NCBI RefSeq assembly: GCF_002022505.1
Contig: NZ_CP019781.1
Span: forward strand, 1,217,001 to 1,281,000
Source: Bartonella sp. WD16.2
Lineage (GTDB): Bacteria > Pseudomonadota > Alphaproteobacteria > Rhizobiales > Rhizobiaceae
Reading direction: 5' to 3'
DNA length: 64,000 bases
The notes under the pieces were generated by a model that had not been told where the DNA came from, ran no database searches, and saw nothing but the letters and a program-made list of their open reading frames with translations. Each line of letters opens with the position of its first letter. Positions within the stretch are counted from its first letter, which is position 1. Made by a program: the position numbers and the translations under genes. Below, in pieces: positions 63,701-64,000 of this stretch.

Positions 63701-63897
63701 TGGAGATCCAGCTGGATGATGGGGATTTTGCTTCCTTAAAATTAGAAGACACAGAACAACTCGCACAGCCACTTTGGACAGAACGCAAATTTGTCAGTGA
63801 AGACAAAACAGCTGAGCAAGCACGTTTGAAACTGACATTGACTGGCGGTCCTGCAGCACGTTCCATGGCAAGTGACTTTGGTGCGGGAATTATGTGA
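60739..63897 (+). CDS. large DUF4815-type tail/baseplate protein
   Basis: This is 1052 residues. The N-terminus (VVFYGERSFIQSAELNEVQT, IIRGRHDRLGRLVAKEGDRI) and following region match the DUF4815 family of phage tail proteins. The middle and C-terminal parts are beta-rich (DIIVSYTYKLPRIDRIGLNA, TVDLGEFDLKECSDLQVRAA). It directly follows gpI, where tail-fibre or baseplate-periphery proteins are expected. Probably a structural host-contact component. Confidence 0.82.
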   Translation: MEHESGLPFAIDRSVGKDEQQSVVFYGERSFIQSAELNEVQTIIRGRHDRLGRLVAKEGDRIERADAFVDQSTQKVTLTEGKIFIAGDIFPVSETVLNNVPMLGRVEIGVKLQKKWITHEDDPQLLGQIPGTLAEGEPGAARETAKLVWALENDKQEGVFFPVYVLQDGTLIDQKPPSLLEPALQAIATYDRAHGHYIVNGCRVTALGQNDGKQIFSIEEGEANINGFKHKRLAALRHEEPEDYCEGIVPSETHLFTSKKAKATKSEKTSFTFETYYFPIATVHSILLTKEKTTNVTRGGVASGRDGVPDKSVVSFIKVVQGDKEFKEGVDFKKTGDTIDWSLSGDEPKPGSTYEVTYHYRAKVNADKITAREITVTDGAEGGDIIVSYTYKLPRIDRIGLNAQGNVVYIQGISADNPIAPSVPDDILSLATITNNWLDYPRVDNNGTRVAPYAEMWRYFNRVLDLDRLLQLEKIKSNVDSKEPVSKKGMIADPFLDDSLRDEGIEQTGAIGHGLLRLAIEPTFYYAPLNEPVTLDWENEVIIAQELMTACEKINPYQNFDPLPGTLALTPATDFWRVQRTDWLSGVTNELSMGSRPGGGRQTETKDELVSTHQEQIDFLRQIDLNFKIEGFGKGEVLESLTFDGVSVLPKETLTANPQGIIEGKFKIPKDITAGTKNVIAVGKGKTTATGLFTGQGTIDVQVMRRVTTVRVWKKSDPQAQVFTPDETRQITGIDFHICKIGNRAHDLMVDLVTTDNGYPTADIQAQALYSMKEAETGWAAARYSVPLTVLNDRLTAFVIKTDDGDHSVSLAKLGDFDEENQRYVSSHPYITGPRFSSVNAQTWTAHQDEALAFRVLAARYTQTEKTVDLGEFDLKECSDLQVRAAIELPSSECSVIFEIERNNGTIYQLLPFQLLSLTEYISEKVQLRAILKGTEKLSPVLFAPIELIAGKIRKEATYVTRAFSFGEKSRLTSYIKTFLPGGSTFKMEIQLDDGDFASLKLEDTEQLAQPLWTERKFVSEDKTAEQARLKLTLTGGPAARSMASDFGAGIM

Positions 63898-63910
63898 CAG
63901 GAGTACTATC

Positions 63911-64000
63911 ATGGCGAAAACAGAGAAGTTAGGAATGGAATTACCTCAAGAAGGTCGCTTTATCAGTGCTGAATTTCCTCTTTTACGTAAAAACCTAACC
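63911..64000 (+). CDS. phage tail gene, 5' end only
   Basis: ATG 63911 lies eight bases after AGGAG. The visible 30 residues read MAKTEKLGMELPQEGRFISA and EFPLLRKNLT before the window ends. It probably encodes another tail-fibre-region protein of the same operon; no function can be assigned. Confidence 0.6.
   Translation, partial: MAKTEKLGMELPQEGRFISAEFPLLRKNLT

Noticed and set aside
46298..64000. The late region as the Bartonella gene transfer agent
   Set aside because: It has an adjacent integrase, tRNA-Gln context, CI/Cro switch and antirepressors typical of a prophage; I could not identify gene-transfer-agent marker genes, though this needs comparison.

Overview
The window is an AT-rich alphaproteobacterial chromosome segment that reads as Bartonella, probably a rodent-associated lineage. 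The evidence is a hemin-binding-protein (Hbp/Omp25) outer-membrane gene, large autotransporters, a biotin ECF importer, Bartonella-like HisS sequence and a layered set of prophages. This assignment rests on recognising families; no database search was run.

Left part (1-9.6 kb): a very long tail-less beta-helix autotransporter gene on the minus strand. Its promoter and signal-peptide start are repeated exactly where it ends, so a second copy begins at the window edge. Then comes an hbp gene that has lost its signal peptide at a junction with a hisS 3' fragment.

9.6-14.6 kb: a decayed, inverted relic of a prophage related to the intact one further right. It keeps a broken hexapeptide-repeat gene, a frameshifted replication-type gene pair, a chimeric RecT, a YqaJ exonuclease and a frameshifted AlpA-type excisionase, and it stops beside tRNA-Thr(CGT).

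14.7-25.9 kb: ordinary chromosome. It holds tRNA-Thr, an amino-acid permease, bioMNY, a complete autotransporter, a divergent ferric-siderophore ABC operon (binding protein, two permeases, ATPase) and tRNA-Gln(CTG).

25.9-64 kb: a large prophage whose integrase abuts tRNA-Gln and whose right end lies outside the window. The early region has integrase, exonuclease, RecT, an AntA/KilAC antirepressor and a CI/Cro switch. Next come a RuvC-like nuclease, a tandem array of DUF1376-like genes with an exact 313-nt period, and a tandem array of AntA antirepressor cassettes with an exact 663-nt period. After these are a second, internally deleted hisS, SSB, and a late region with a lambda-type head (terminase, gpW, portal, protease/scaffold, gpD, gpE, connector) and a P2-type contractile tail (U/V/W/J/I and a DUF4815 protein). 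Six toxin-antitoxin loci lie on the opposite strand among these genes.

Most striking observation: each antirepressor cassette has its own promoter followed by a covarying structured RNA leader. The 3' arm of the leader's outer hairpin overlaps the ribosome binding site of the next gene. A third copy of that arm, perfectly complementary to the 5' arm, lies upstream of the promoter. The arm sequence differs in every cassette, yet all three segments match within a cassette. The same layout, with a fourth arm sequence, sits in the relic at 10.8-11.06 kb. This looks like a family of orthogonal promoter-dependent RNA switches, or cognate sRNA-target pairs. It should be compared with the genus-specific Brt RNAs reported upstream of regulator genes in Bartonella.
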